Source of the DNA: JAWWBL01 sp033720975
Lineage (GTDB): Bacteria > Actinomycetota > Acidimicrobiia > Spongiisociales > ZC4RG35
DNA: 64,000 bases
Assembly: GCA_033720975.1 (NCBI GenBank)
Contig: JAWWBL010000001.1
Coordinates: 22,804 to 86,803 of the forward strand
Reading direction: 5' to 3'
This document shows, in pieces, positions 50,729 to 59,234 of this stretch. The notes below the pieces were generated by a model that saw only the letters and a list, made by a program, of their open reading frames with translations, was not told where the DNA came from and ran no database searches. Every line of letters starts with the position of its first letter. Positions within the stretch are counted from its first letter, which is position 1. The translations under genes and the position numbers were made by a program.

Positions 50729-51487
50729 GTGAGTTATTCCATAGATCCGGAAGGCATCGAAACGCGGGCACTGAACGGGATGGTGGACTTCTCAGGCGCG
50801 GACGTGCTCGAGGTTGGTTGTGGGGACGGACGTATGACCTGGCGGTACGCGGAACCAACTAGCTCGGTCCTAGCCGTCGACACCAACCCGAACAAGATCC
50901 GGTTGGCGATACAGTCGACTCCTGCATCGCTCGCATCCAAGGTCGAGTTCCGGGTCGCTGATGTCACCGAGCTCGAGTTGTCCCCCGAATCCTTCGATGT
51001 CGCTGTCCTGGCTCATTCCTTGTGATGCATCGACTTGGAGGGCGTGGTCCACGCCCTGAGGCAGATCCACCGATGGTTGCGACCGAGGGGAGTTCTCCTC
51101 GACCTCCATCCGGAGCCGGAGCACGCCGGCTTGGAGGTGTGGCAGGACGGCACGGTGCGTCAGATTGGCCGGACCGCCAACGAGGAGGACCTTGCCGACA
51201 TACATGATGCCCGAGGTCGCCTCCGCCAACTCGAAGACGAAGGCTGGTACTCGACCCAGGAGCAACGAGTCTTCGACCTTGTCTCCCACTTCCCAAGCCC
51301 AGACGACTGGCTCGAGTTCCAGGATCAAGAGGGGTACACCACCGTCGTGGACGGAGATCTGCTCAACGCAGCCCGTGACCTGATCAACTCCGGCGGCGGC
51401 GAATTCATCGTGCGAGAGCCCATCAGGGCTTCGCTCCTCACATCCCTTCACAAGGGAACTGCGAACGCGCGTCCTGGGAACTTGTGA
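50729..51487 (+). CDS. SAM-dependent methyltransferase interrupted by in-frame UGA (possible selenoprotein or pseudogene)
   Basis: The frame is 253 codons including one TGA at 51023-51025 (codon 99) with homology continuing on both sides in the same frame. Before it lie VLEVGCGDGRMTW (motif I), AVDTNPNKI and ELSPESFDVAVLAHSL; after it CIDLEGVVHALRQIHRWLRP and RGVLLDLHPEP. In similar methyltransferases this position (after S-x-S-L) is typically Cys. GTG start has GGAG six bases upstream. The UGA is followed 13 bases later by an 8-bp hairpin with loop GTC. Readings: Sec insertion, nonsense mutation or sequence error. Confidence 0.7.
51039..51057 (+). other. SECIS-like hairpin downstream of the in-frame UGA
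   Basis: AGGGCGTG, loop GTC, CACGCCCT: an 8-bp perfect stem starting 13 bases after the UGA. The apical GGTC resembles the GGU-containing loop of bacterial SECIS elements, and the distance is close to that of E. coli fdhF. The same bases encode plausible protein, so chance is possible. Confidence 0.4.
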
Positions 51488-51534
51488 GCCCTCGTGAAAC
51501 GTCTAATGGTTGACCTACAACGGTCTTCGCGCGC

Positions 51535-52239
51535 ATGGACACACTCACCCGAACCCCCAAACCACGCACCTCCGCCCTGAAGAGACAGCCGCGTCGCGTC
51601 ACGCTTCCCGCCGTTGTCGGCATCGCCCTGCTCGCCATCGTCGGCTTCGCCGGATATCTCATGTGGCGAGCGATCAGTAGCGCAATAGACGCCGTCCCCA
51701 CGGTGGCCGACATCGAGGCCGCATTTGCCCCAGAGCCCTATGAGGAGATCGGCCCCGTCGTCGTCACCGCCATCTGGGAATTGGGCGAGCTGACCACGGT
51801 CGAGATGATCGAGCACACCTACATCGAGAAGGGAACCGACGGCGGATGGCTGCAGTGGGCGCGAGGAGACAGCCTCTCGATGTTCGTGGTAGCGGAGATC
51901 GGCGCAGGCGTCGATCTGACCAGCCTGACCATGAGCGACTTCGAGGTGAGTGAAGACGGTGTGGTCTCCCTTGAGCTACCCAGGGCCGAGGTCCATTACA
52001 CCGCCGTGGACAACGAAGCCACAGTGGTGATCGACCGCGAAGTGGGGCTCTTCACAAAGGGTGATCCCAACCTGGAGACCGACGCCCGGAGAGCGGCCGA
52101 AACCGTCCTCCTCGACCAGGCCCTCGCCGCCGGGATCCTCGAGCACGCCGAGGCCAACGCGGTCAAGGTCCTTACCAACTTCCTGATGGGTCTCGGTTAT
52201 AGCGAGGTAGAGATCAGCTTCGTCGACTCGACCGAGTAG
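51535..52239 (+). CDS. DUF4230 family membrane-anchored protein
   Basis: 234 residues. One membrane helix at about 22-48 is followed by an extracytoplasmic domain: VVVTAIWELGELTTVEMIEHTYIEKG, then VSLELPRAEVHYTAVDNEATVVIDREVGLF-like strands and a C-terminal amphipathic helix AVKVLTNFLMGLGYSEVEI. This is the DUF4230 pattern. Function unknown. Convergent with the channel gene. Confidence 0.85.
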   Translation: MDTLTRTPKPRTSALKRQPRRVTLPAVVGIALLAIVGFAGYLMWRAISSAIDAVPTVADIEAAFAPEPYEEIGPVVVTAIWELGELTTVEMIEHTYIEKGTDGGWLQWARGDSLSMFVVAEIGAGVDLTSLTMSDFEVSEDGVVSLELPRAEVHYTAVDNEATVVIDREVGLFTKGDPNLETDARRAAETVLLDQALAAGILEHAEANAVKVLTNFLMGLGYSEVEISFVDSTE

Positions 52240-52253
52240 CTGCTCTCCACATC

Positions 52254-53036
52254 TCAATCACGGTCGTCATCGATCGTATCTGTTCCACCGATTGCCCTCT
52301 CGATGCGGTCCAATCGCTCCCCGAGCATCCGGATCTCATCCGCAAGCTGAGCCTCCTCGTCCTCGACGAAATAGGCGGCCACCGAGGCGGTGATGACCGC
52401 CACGAAGCCAATGCCCAGGAGCATGAGGAGGGAAGCGGCCACCCGCCCGGCCGGCGTGATGGGAAATACATCCCCATACCCGACGGTGGTCAACGTCACG
52501 ACCGCCCACCAGAGCCCGTCGAAGATGTTGACCCCCTCGATGATGGCGAATACGCCGCCTATGCCGAGAGCAACGATGACCGTGAGAAGGACGATGTAGC
52601 CGAGCCCGCGCTTTTTGAAGATGACGCCGGCCGACCGGCCGGCCCGTGTGAGCACCGCAGCGAGCCGGACCAACTTGAGAAGTCGAAACACCCGAGCCAG
52701 CCGGGTCAACCGGAGCAACCTGCTCGACGCCAGGAGCGCCGGCAGCAGTGGCATCGAGAGAACTATTACCAGTACGTCGAGCCACGACTTCTTGGTGTAG
52801 GCCCAGCGAAGGCCGGGCGAGGTGAGGGTCATGACCACGGTGTATTCGACGGCGAAGGCAAGCCATATGAGCCAATTGGCGATGTCGGCGATCGCCAGCA
52901 TCGTCGTCGACGTTGAGGTCTCCTCGATGTAGATGACAGGTACGACGGCAAGAGCGGCAATGAGAACGGGAAGCTCGAATCTTCGACGGGCCGTGGCGGC
53001 CTTCTCGTTGAGTAGCTGGTCGTAAGTGACTTTCAT
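52254..53036 (-). CDS. Voltage-gated potassium channel (Kv type)
   Basis: 260 residues from MKVTYDQLLNEK; the open frame to 53393 crosses the divergent gene. Six membrane helices; S4 is RLLRLTRLARVFRLLKLVR with Arg every third residue, and the filter is TLTTVGYGDVFP in the pore loop. A cytoplasmic helix with IRMLGERLDRIERAIG ends the protein, likely for tetramer assembly. It would conduct K+ upon depolarisation. Confidence 0.93.
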   Translation of the reverse strand: MKVTYDQLLNEKAATARRRFELPVLIAALAVVPVIYIEETSTSTTMLAIADIANWLIWLAFAVEYTVVMTLTSPGLRWAYTKKSWLDVLVIVLSMPLLPALLASSRLLRLTRLARVFRLLKLVRLAAVLTRAGRSAGVIFKKRGLGYIVLLTVIVALGIGGVFAIIEGVNIFDGLWWAVVTLTTVGYGDVFPITPAGRVAASLLMLLGIGFVAVITASVAAYFVEDEEAQLADEIRMLGERLDRIERAIGGTDTIDDDRD

Positions 53037-53132
53037 CAACCGCGCTCCAGATCTCGGTCGGGGCCATGGTGTCAGAAAGGTGGTTCGGGACCGGCGCTTT
53101 TCCTTGGTTGGCGACTGGGGTAGCTTCAGCCG

Positions 53133-53648
53133 ATGGACACCCTCGAAACACTCCACGCCCGTCGCAACGTCCGGACCTACACGGACCAACCCATCTCCGA
53201 AGAAGATCTGAGGGCCATCCTCGAGGTGGGGAGACGGTCCCCATCCTCCAAGAACATGCAGAGATGGGAGTTCGTCGTCGTCACCGATAGGAAACAACTC
53301 GAATCCCTGTCCCAGGTGTGGCGTGGCTCGCACATGGTGGCCGACTCGGCCGCGACCATCGCTCTGATCGCGCCGGTCGCCGAGGACCCCCACATCATCA
53401 ACTCAATCAACTTCGACCTGGGGCAAGCCGCAATGGCGATGATGACGGCAGCAGCGGCCCTGGGCATCGGGTCATGTCAGACCTGGGTCGAGAATCAGGA
53501 TCTGGCCAGGGAGGTGCTCGGGCATCCGAAGGACCGAATGTGCGCATGGCTGATCGCCCTCGGCTACCCAGCGGATCGACCGCTGAAACCGGTCAAGCGA
53601 CCGAAGCGGCGCGAATTCGAGGACGTTGTCCATATGGGGGGCTGGTAG
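53133..53648 (+). CDS. Nitroreductase family protein
   Basis: 171 residues. ARRNVRTYTDQPISEEDLRA and GRRSPSSKNMQRWEFVVV are the FMN-binding start of the nitroreductase fold; AAAALGIGSCQTWV and LIALGYPADRP finish it. It uses FMN and NAD(P)H to reduce nitro compounds, quinones or a specific unknown substrate. Divergent from the potassium channel. Confidence 0.92.
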   Translation: MDTLETLHARRNVRTYTDQPISEEDLRAILEVGRRSPSSKNMQRWEFVVVTDRKQLESLSQVWRGSHMVADSAATIALIAPVAEDPHIINSINFDLGQAAMAMMTAAAALGIGSCQTWVENQDLAREVLGHPKDRMCAWLIALGYPADRPLKPVKRPKRREFEDVVHMGGW

Positions 53649-53710
53649 ACCATTGTCGGCAGCCACCGACCCAATAGTTGGCCGGTGCTCCTGAGGAAAC
53701 CGGAACTGGG

Positions 53711-53758
53711 TTGACAAATGGTCGGGAATAGCCGACCATACGGGAATGGCCGACCATA
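53711..53758 (+). promoter_or_regulatory. Promoter and tandem operator overlapping the start of the 53.7 kb regulator
   Basis: TTGACA at 53711-53716, 17 bp, then GACCAT at 53734-53739 as a weak -10. Two 18-bp direct repeats (53723-53740 and 53741-53758; one mismatch) end in GCCGACCATA, and ATGGTCGG...CCGACCAT forms an inverted repeat at 53718-53739. A start seven bases after the -10 gives 53746, the A of the ATG, so the mRNA is likely leaderless. Confidence 0.7.
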
Positions 53759-54330
53759 AGGCTCCGGACTACGAACTCGATGACCAGTTGGTCATCGAGG
53801 ATCCCGCCCAGCTGAAGGCGATCTTCGAGGACACACGTATCAAGATCGTTGACCTCCTCCTCGAGCGCGCCGCAACCATCAAAGAGCTTTCCGATGCCCT
53901 GGGCCGGCCCAAGGGGACCATCGGACACCACGTTTCTGTCCTCGAGGAGAACGGTCTGATCAAAGTGGTTCGCACCAAGATGATCCGTGCCATCGAGGCC
54001 AAGTACTACGGGCGCACCGCCCGAACCTATGTCATCGCACCCGCGACCGATGACGACGAGTCGCTCGCGATGGCTCCCGGATATTTTTTCAGGACCGCCC
54101 TCAGCGAGTACGAGGACGCCGTGAGACGTGGCCATCACTCTGAAGAGCAGGGTTGGCTCAGCACCCTCCGCTACGCCCGGATTCCTGACGGCCGGGCCGT
54201 CGAATGGGCATCACGGCTTGCCGAGCTCGCCCAGGAGTTCACAGGGGAGACACGCGGCGGAGAGACCACATACGGGCTGGTCCTCGGCCTCTACCCCACT
54301 GACCGGCCCCACCTGGAGGACAAGACATGA
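53746..54330 (+). CDS. Winged-helix (ArsR-like) transcriptional regulator
   Basis: 194 residues. LKAIFEDTRIKIVDLLLERA and TIKELSDALGRPKGTIGHHV followed by SVLEENGLIKVVRTKM are the winged-helix DNA-binding domain; the C-terminal half with ALSEYEDAVRRGHHSEEQ is a helical effector or dimer domain. It sits on an operator that covers its own start. The MFS gene follows with an ATGA overlap and is its likely target. Confidence 0.9.
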   Translation: MADHKAPDYELDDQLVIEDPAQLKAIFEDTRIKIVDLLLERAATIKELSDALGRPKGTIGHHVSVLEENGLIKVVRTKMIRAIEAKYYGRTARTYVIAPATDDDESLAMAPGYFFRTALSEYEDAVRRGHHSEEQGWLSTLRYARIPDGRAVEWASRLAELAQEFTGETRGGETTYGLVLGLYPTDRPHLEDKT

Positions 54331-55679
54331 CCGAAGCCAAGGCCAAGACACCACTGGGGCTCAACTACTGGAAGCTGTGGACCGCCTCGGTCGTCTCCAA
54401 CCTCGGCGACGGGATCGCCGGCGTCGCCTATCCATGGCTTGCCTCGGCGGTCACGCGCAACCCTTTGCACATCGCAGCGGTGGTGGTGGTGACCCGGCTC
54501 CCCTGGCTGCTTTTCTCCCTACCTGCGGGGGTCATCACCGACAGGGTCGACCGCCGGAAACTCGTTGCCTGGATGGACATCCTCCGCTTCGCCGTCACGC
54601 TCGGTGTGGCCGCGATCGTCCTCGCCTCACAGGCCAACCTGTCCTCACCAGATCTGATCGCCACCGGGGCGGCACCCATTCCGGCCAATGCCGGGCTATT
54701 GCTGGCGATGATCTACGTGTCGGCTGCGCTGCTCGGGACTGCCGAGGTCTTCCGAGACAACGCAGCCCAAACCCTGATGCCCGCCGTTGTCGACCCGGAG
54801 AACCTGGAGAAGGCAAACGGCCGGCTATGGGGCGCAGAGATGGCCATGAACTCGTTCGTGGGCCCGCCACTAGGCGGCATCCTGCTCGCGGTTGCCTTCG
54901 CCCTGCCCTTTTTCATCGATGCGGGATCCTTCGCCGTGGCGGCAGCCCTGGTGTTCCTCATCGGGGGCCAGTTCCGACCCAAGGGCGAGCAGATAGACGA
55001 GAGAAAGCCATTCTGGACTGAGATGAGGGAAGGGATCTCCTGGCTTTGGGACCACAAGCTGTTTCGTCCCATGGCGATCGCCCTCGGTGTCCTGAACGGC
55101 TCGGCCATGATCGCCTTCTCGACGATGGTCCTCTTCGCGCAGGAGGTGCTCGAGCTCGATGCCACGATGTTCGGGCTTCTCGCCAGTGGTGCGGCAATTG
55201 GCGGAATCCTCGGGTCAGTGGTTGCGCACCGGGTTACCGCCGCACTCGGCCAAGGCGGATCATTGTTCGCGTCGGTGGCGGTTATGGCCATCTCGCTGGC
55301 GATCTCCGGGCTCGCGAACGACTTCTGGCTGTTCTGGGCCATGGGGATCCTGACTTCGGGATTCGCCGTCGTCTGGAACGTGATAACTGTCTCGCTGCGC
55401 CAGACCCTCATCCCGGATCGCCTTCTGGGCCGGGTCAACTCGGTCTACCGGTTCCTGGGATGGGGAATCATGCCGGTCGGATCGATCCTGGGTGGTGTTG
55501 TCGTGGCGGTGATGGAACCAGGGTTCGGGAGGGAGACGGCACTCAGAGGGCCGTTCTTCGTGGCGGCGTTGATAACGGTTGGTCTGTTTTTCTACGCCTT
55601 GCCTCGTCTGAACACGGCGAGAATCGAGGAGGCGAAGGCGGAGGCCGCAGCCGCCGGGATCATCGAGACGGAGGCTTAG
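54327..55679 (+). CDS. MFS transporter, MFS_3/EntS-like
   Basis: 450 residues, about twelve helices. The family marks are NYWKLWTASVVSNLGDGIAG, RLPWLLFSLPAGVITDRVDRRKL (the A-like loop) and a similar loop at the domain middle, LRQTLIPDRLLGRVNSVYRF. The last 25 residues are an acidic alanine-rich tail. It exports an unknown compound, and expression is tied to the coupled regulator upstream. Confidence 0.9.
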   Translation: MTEAKAKTPLGLNYWKLWTASVVSNLGDGIAGVAYPWLASAVTRNPLHIAAVVVVTRLPWLLFSLPAGVITDRVDRRKLVAWMDILRFAVTLGVAAIVLASQANLSSPDLIATGAAPIPANAGLLLAMIYVSAALLGTAEVFRDNAAQTLMPAVVDPENLEKANGRLWGAEMAMNSFVGPPLGGILLAVAFALPFFIDAGSFAVAAALVFLIGGQFRPKGEQIDERKPFWTEMREGISWLWDHKLFRPMAIALGVLNGSAMIAFSTMVLFAQEVLELDATMFGLLASGAAIGGILGSVVAHRVTAALGQGGSLFASVAVMAISLAISGLANDFWLFWAMGILTSGFAVVWNVITVSLRQTLIPDRLLGRVNSVYRFLGWGIMPVGSILGGVVVAVMEPGFGRETALRGPFFVAALITVGLFFYALPRLNTARIEEAKAEAAAAGIIETEA

Positions 55680-55765
55680 CCGCGATTCCAGCCTCGACCG
55701 CGCTGCACCGCGTTGGTCCAAGGACGACGGTATGCAGCGCAAACCAGCGGCGGGGGCCCGTGCTC

Positions 55766-57724
55766 CTAGCGAATCGAGTTGGTGAGCATGGTGGCGCCGC
55801 GGTGGGCGATAGCGGCGATGGTGAGCATGGGGTTCACGCCTGACGAACTGGGGAAGCACGACCCGTCCATGACGTAGAGGCCGCGCCTCCCGTGGACCCG
55901 ATTCTCCTGGTCGACAACCGACCTAGAGGGATCGGAGCCCATCCGGGCCGTGCCCATCTGGTGGAACGTGAAGTAAGCGGTCTGGTTGGATCCGTAGCCA
56001 ATCGAATCGACCCGATCCATGAAGTCGTCCAGCGAGTCACCAGGGCGCCAGCGAACCGGCCGCACAGTCGACGTGATCACCTCGACAGCGCCCGCGGCGG
56101 CGTACAGCTCCACACCCCGCTTGACCCCCTCCCGGATGTGAGCCTGGTCGTACTTCGAGATCGAGTACTTCCATACCGGTGACCCGTCCTTGCGGATCGC
56201 CACCCTTCCGTGATCCCGATCTCGCAGGAGGATCCCACCAACGCTGACGTGACCCAGCCCGAGCACATCTCGCTTGAACGATGCCCCGTCCTCCCACCCG
56301 AGGAAGGCCGCCGGGAAGAGGGGATGGATGGGCGCTGTCTCGAACTTGAAGCCATAACCTTTGCCGTCCAGGTCGGCGAACTCGTCGGAATACCGGGTCT
56401 GGAGGAGCCCGGTCCACGGATCGACCCGCTCCTCGAACCGCGCCCACACGGCGCTAACCGGATGGAGGCGGAGATAGTCCCCCACAGCGGGACCGCCCGC
56501 ACCGCTACGAAGCAGGATGGCGGGAGTGTTCAGCGCACCGGCGGCGAGCACAACGGCGCGTGCATTGACGATCAGCGTGGACGAGCCCACCTTGGCCACA
56601 ACTCCGGTCGCCACCCCGTCGGCCGTCACGACACGGTCGACCCAGGCACCGGTCACGATTCGGGCGCCGGCCTCGAATGCATCCTGGAGGTAGGTGACCA
56701 GCGTCGACCTCTTGGATCCTATCCGACAGCCCATCGTGCAGTACCCGCAGTCCTCCTGGGTGCACCCGTCCACGTTTCGCGGCATGTCGTGCACGTGCCA
56801 GCCCAGCTCCCTGAGGCCCTTCTCCATCAGCTGAGCACGACTCGAGGGCCAGTTGTGGTCCTTGTTGACGCTGAGACGATCCTCAACTGCGTTCACGCTG
56901 TCGGTGAAGCCGGGCCCGGAGAAGACACCGTCGAAACCGGCAACATCGTCCCACTCTTTCTTCAGCGCAACCTGCGGCCCAAACGAGGTGGTGTAATTGA
57001 TCACCGTCCCTCCTCCAAGCGTCGAACCGGCGAGGATCACGATCCCACCGTCGGCCGTCGTGTTCAAAGCCTTGTCCAGGTACATGCGGTTGTACGTGTC
57101 CGCCTCGAGGTGGGTGAAGTCCGCCTCGTTGTGATAGTCGGCCGACTCCAGGACGATGACGTCGAGGCCGGCCCCGGCGAGAACCCCGGCTGCTGTTCCG
57201 CCACCGGCGCCACTACCCACGACCACGACATCGCAGTTGAGAGTGACGTCGCTCTCGACGTCAAGGGTGATGATCGGTTTGGGAACTTCGGGCGCAGGAC
57301 CGTCAGGGCCCGGGTAGCCCATGGCATCCCATGCGACCGGAGGGTCTTCGGGGTCCTCAGTCGAGACCCAGAGGGACCCAACAAGCGTCTTCAGCGCCTT
57401 CGCCCCGCCGCGTATCAACGAAAACGGGTGACCTGACATCCTCAAGAATGCCGCGCTGCGATCGTCGCGGCTCATCTCTGTGAATGGTGCCGGCCGCCCA
57501 AAGAGGAGCAGACCACCCGCCCGGCTGCGCAACAGACCCAGGAAGAGCTTGAGGTCCTTCCTGGCCTGGTCATGGGGCAACCGCTCGTAGATGGTGGATA
57601 GGCGCCCCTCGAGCCCCAGTTCCCCTCCCGGCGTTGTCCAAGCTGGACCGGGGCCGTCCACTGGAGGAAGCAGCGTGTCGGCGATCGCTCGGAAGGCGGC
57701 CGTGTCCTTATCCGTGATGGTCAC
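55766..57724 (-). CDS. GMC oxidoreductase, long-chain alcohol oxidase-like
   Basis: 652 residues from a GTG; the open frame to 57778 overlaps the dehydratase gene. The FAD site is VVVGSGAGGGTAAGVLAGAG, with GGGTVINYTTSFGP and a Cys-rich insert CTQEDCGYCTMGC like that of long-chain fatty alcohol oxidases. The active-site region is TFHQMGTARMGSD and SSGVNPMLTI. It oxidises an alcohol to an aldehyde with FAD in the cytoplasm or membrane face. The gene is 10 bp after the dehydratase stop, in the same operon. Confidence 0.88.
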   Translation of the reverse strand: MTITDKDTAAFRAIADTLLPPVDGPGPAWTTPGGELGLEGRLSTIYERLPHDQARKDLKLFLGLLRSRAGGLLLFGRPAPFTEMSRDDRSAAFLRMSGHPFSLIRGGAKALKTLVGSLWVSTEDPEDPPVAWDAMGYPGPDGPAPEVPKPIITLDVESDVTLNCDVVVVGSGAGGGTAAGVLAGAGLDVIVLESADYHNEADFTHLEADTYNRMYLDKALNTTADGGIVILAGSTLGGGTVINYTTSFGPQVALKKEWDDVAGFDGVFSGPGFTDSVNAVEDRLSVNKDHNWPSSRAQLMEKGLRELGWHVHDMPRNVDGCTQEDCGYCTMGCRIGSKRSTLVTYLQDAFEAGARIVTGAWVDRVVTADGVATGVVAKVGSSTLIVNARAVVLAAGALNTPAILLRSGAGGPAVGDYLRLHPVSAVWARFEERVDPWTGLLQTRYSDEFADLDGKGYGFKFETAPIHPLFPAAFLGWEDGASFKRDVLGLGHVSVGGILLRDRDHGRVAIRKDGSPVWKYSISKYDQAHIREGVKRGVELYAAAGAVEVITSTVRPVRWRPGDSLDDFMDRVDSIGYGSNQTAYFTFHQMGTARMGSDPSRSVVDQENRVHGRRGLYVMDGSCFPSSSGVNPMLTIAAIAHRGATMLTNSIR

Positions 57725-57734
57725 TGAGCCGAAG

Positions 57735-58724
57735 CTACACCCCGGAGAGGACCTCATGGAGAAGCCCCGGATCGACACTGGCCCCGCTCACCACGCACAC
57801 CGTCATCCCCCGCTCGGCGGCTGGCACCTTGAGAGCGCCGGCGACGGACGCCGCACCTGCGCCTTCAGTGACCAGCTTGTCGTTGAGCATCAACCGTCTG
57901 ATCGCGGCCATCACTTCGGACTCGGAGACGAGAACGACCTCGTCGATCAGATTCCTCAACATTGGATACATGTTGTGGGTAATCACAGGGGTGGAGGCGC
58001 CCTCCACGACGGTCTTGTTCCACTCGATCCAAACCGGGCCCCCGGCCTCGAACGCAGCCGCGAGTGCAGAGTTGACCTCGGCCTGCACCGCGTAGACACG
58101 AATCTCGGGCTTGAAAAAACGAAGCACGGAGGCGACGCCAGAGACGAGTGCGCCACCCCCGACAGGGACGAATACCGAGTCCACCTCCGGAAGGTCTTCG
58201 AATACCTCGAGGCCGATGGTCCCGTGCCCGGCGATCATCTTCGGCTCTCCCCACGGGTTGAGATAGGCATACGGCTCATCCCGCCAGCGCTCTTCGAACA
58301 TGTAGAGCATGAGGTCGGTCATCGAGACACCTACCAGCTCTGTGCCATAAGCCTCGATTGCCTGTCTCTTCCCCCCGTGAAGATCGTTGGGGACCATCGA
58401 GCGTGAGGGCACTCCGAGCACCCGACCCATGTAACCGAGAGCCTGCGCAGTGTTTCCGGCGCTTGTCGTGGCCAGCCCACGAGCCGCCTCAGCGGGGTCG
58501 AGAGACAGGGCCCAGTTTCCCACTCCTCGCACTTTGAACGACCCGATTGGCTGGAGAACCTCAGGCTTCAGCCAGATGTCTGTCGGGTGCTCATGGTCGA
58601 GCAGTGGCACAAGTGGAGTGCGGACGATGGTGCCCTCGAGCCTGCGGGCGGCGTCCTCCACGTCGGCCATCCTTGGTGGCTCGACCGGACCGCCCGGCCA
58701 GCCCGTAGGCCGTGTCTCAGCCAT
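57735..58724 (-). CDS. Threonine/serine dehydratase-like PLP enzyme
   Basis: 329 residues. GSFKVRGVGNWAL carries the PLP Lys, TSAGNTAQALGYMGR is the substrate loop with SxGNxxQ, and VGGGALVSGVASVL is the phosphate-binding GGG turn. This is the fold type II catabolic threonine/serine dehydratase pattern without a C-terminal ACT domain. It would deaminate threonine or serine, releasing reactive enamine. Divergent 45 bp from RidA, which removes such enamines. Confidence 0.9.
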   Translation of the reverse strand: MAETRPTGWPGGPVEPPRMADVEDAARRLEGTIVRTPLVPLLDHEHPTDIWLKPEVLQPIGSFKVRGVGNWALSLDPAEAARGLATTSAGNTAQALGYMGRVLGVPSRSMVPNDLHGGKRQAIEAYGTELVGVSMTDLMLYMFEERWRDEPYAYLNPWGEPKMIAGHGTIGLEVFEDLPEVDSVFVPVGGGALVSGVASVLRFFKPEIRVYAVQAEVNSALAAAFEAGGPVWIEWNKTVVEGASTPVITHNMYPMLRNLIDEVVLVSESEVMAAIRRLMLNDKLVTEGAGAASVAGALKVPAAERGMTVCVVSGASVDPGLLHEVLSGV

Positions 58725-58769
58725 GTCTCTGTAGCCTCACCCGGCAACCGTATCTCGTGGAGGCTTCGA

Positions 58770-59153
58770 GTGAAGAAGATCAACGTCGAGGGGATCGCCA
58801 AGCTCCCGACCTTCAGCCATGCAACCATCGCCGGCGACACGATCTACGTTTCGGGGTCGCTGGGGACGCTCCCCGGCTCGATGGACCTTGCGCCCGGTGG
58901 AATAGGGCCGGAGACGGCGCAAACTCTCCAAAACATCGAAACCATCCTTAACGCCTGCGGTGCGGGGGTCGACGACATCGTGAAAGTGAACGTGTACCTC
59001 ACCGACATGAGTGGATTCTCGGACATGAACACCGCCTATCTGGCGTACTTCGGGGAGTCACCGCCGGCTCGGATAACCGTGGGAGTGGCCGAGTTGGCGC
59101 TTGGGGCCTCGGTCGAGATCGACTGCATCGCCCACGCTCCCACAAGCTCCTGA
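58770..59153 (+). CDS. ridA: RidA family enamine/imine deaminase
   Basis: 127 residues from GTG with GGAGG six bases upstream; longer in-frame starts lie in the divergent gene. IYVSGSLGTLPGSMDLAPGG is the YjgF opening, the catalytic Arg is in PPARITVGVAELALGASVEID and the Glu follows. It hydrolyses 2-aminoacrylate and similar enamines, which fits the neighbouring dehydratase. Confidence 0.93.
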   Translation: MKKINVEGIAKLPTFSHATIAGDTIYVSGSLGTLPGSMDLAPGGIGPETAQTLQNIETILNACGAGVDDIVKVNVYLTDMSGFSDMNTAYLAYFGESPPARITVGVAELALGASVEIDCIAHAPTSS

Positions 59154-59234
59154 GGACCAATTCGATCTGAAGCACACGCCCTCACTCCGAATGTGTAGGG
59201 TGCCCGAATCCCCGAACGACGGGACAGGAGGAAT

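Noticed and set aside
53037..53393. N-terminal extension of the potassium channel
   Set aside because: Runs through the divergent nitroreductase start and has no channel features.
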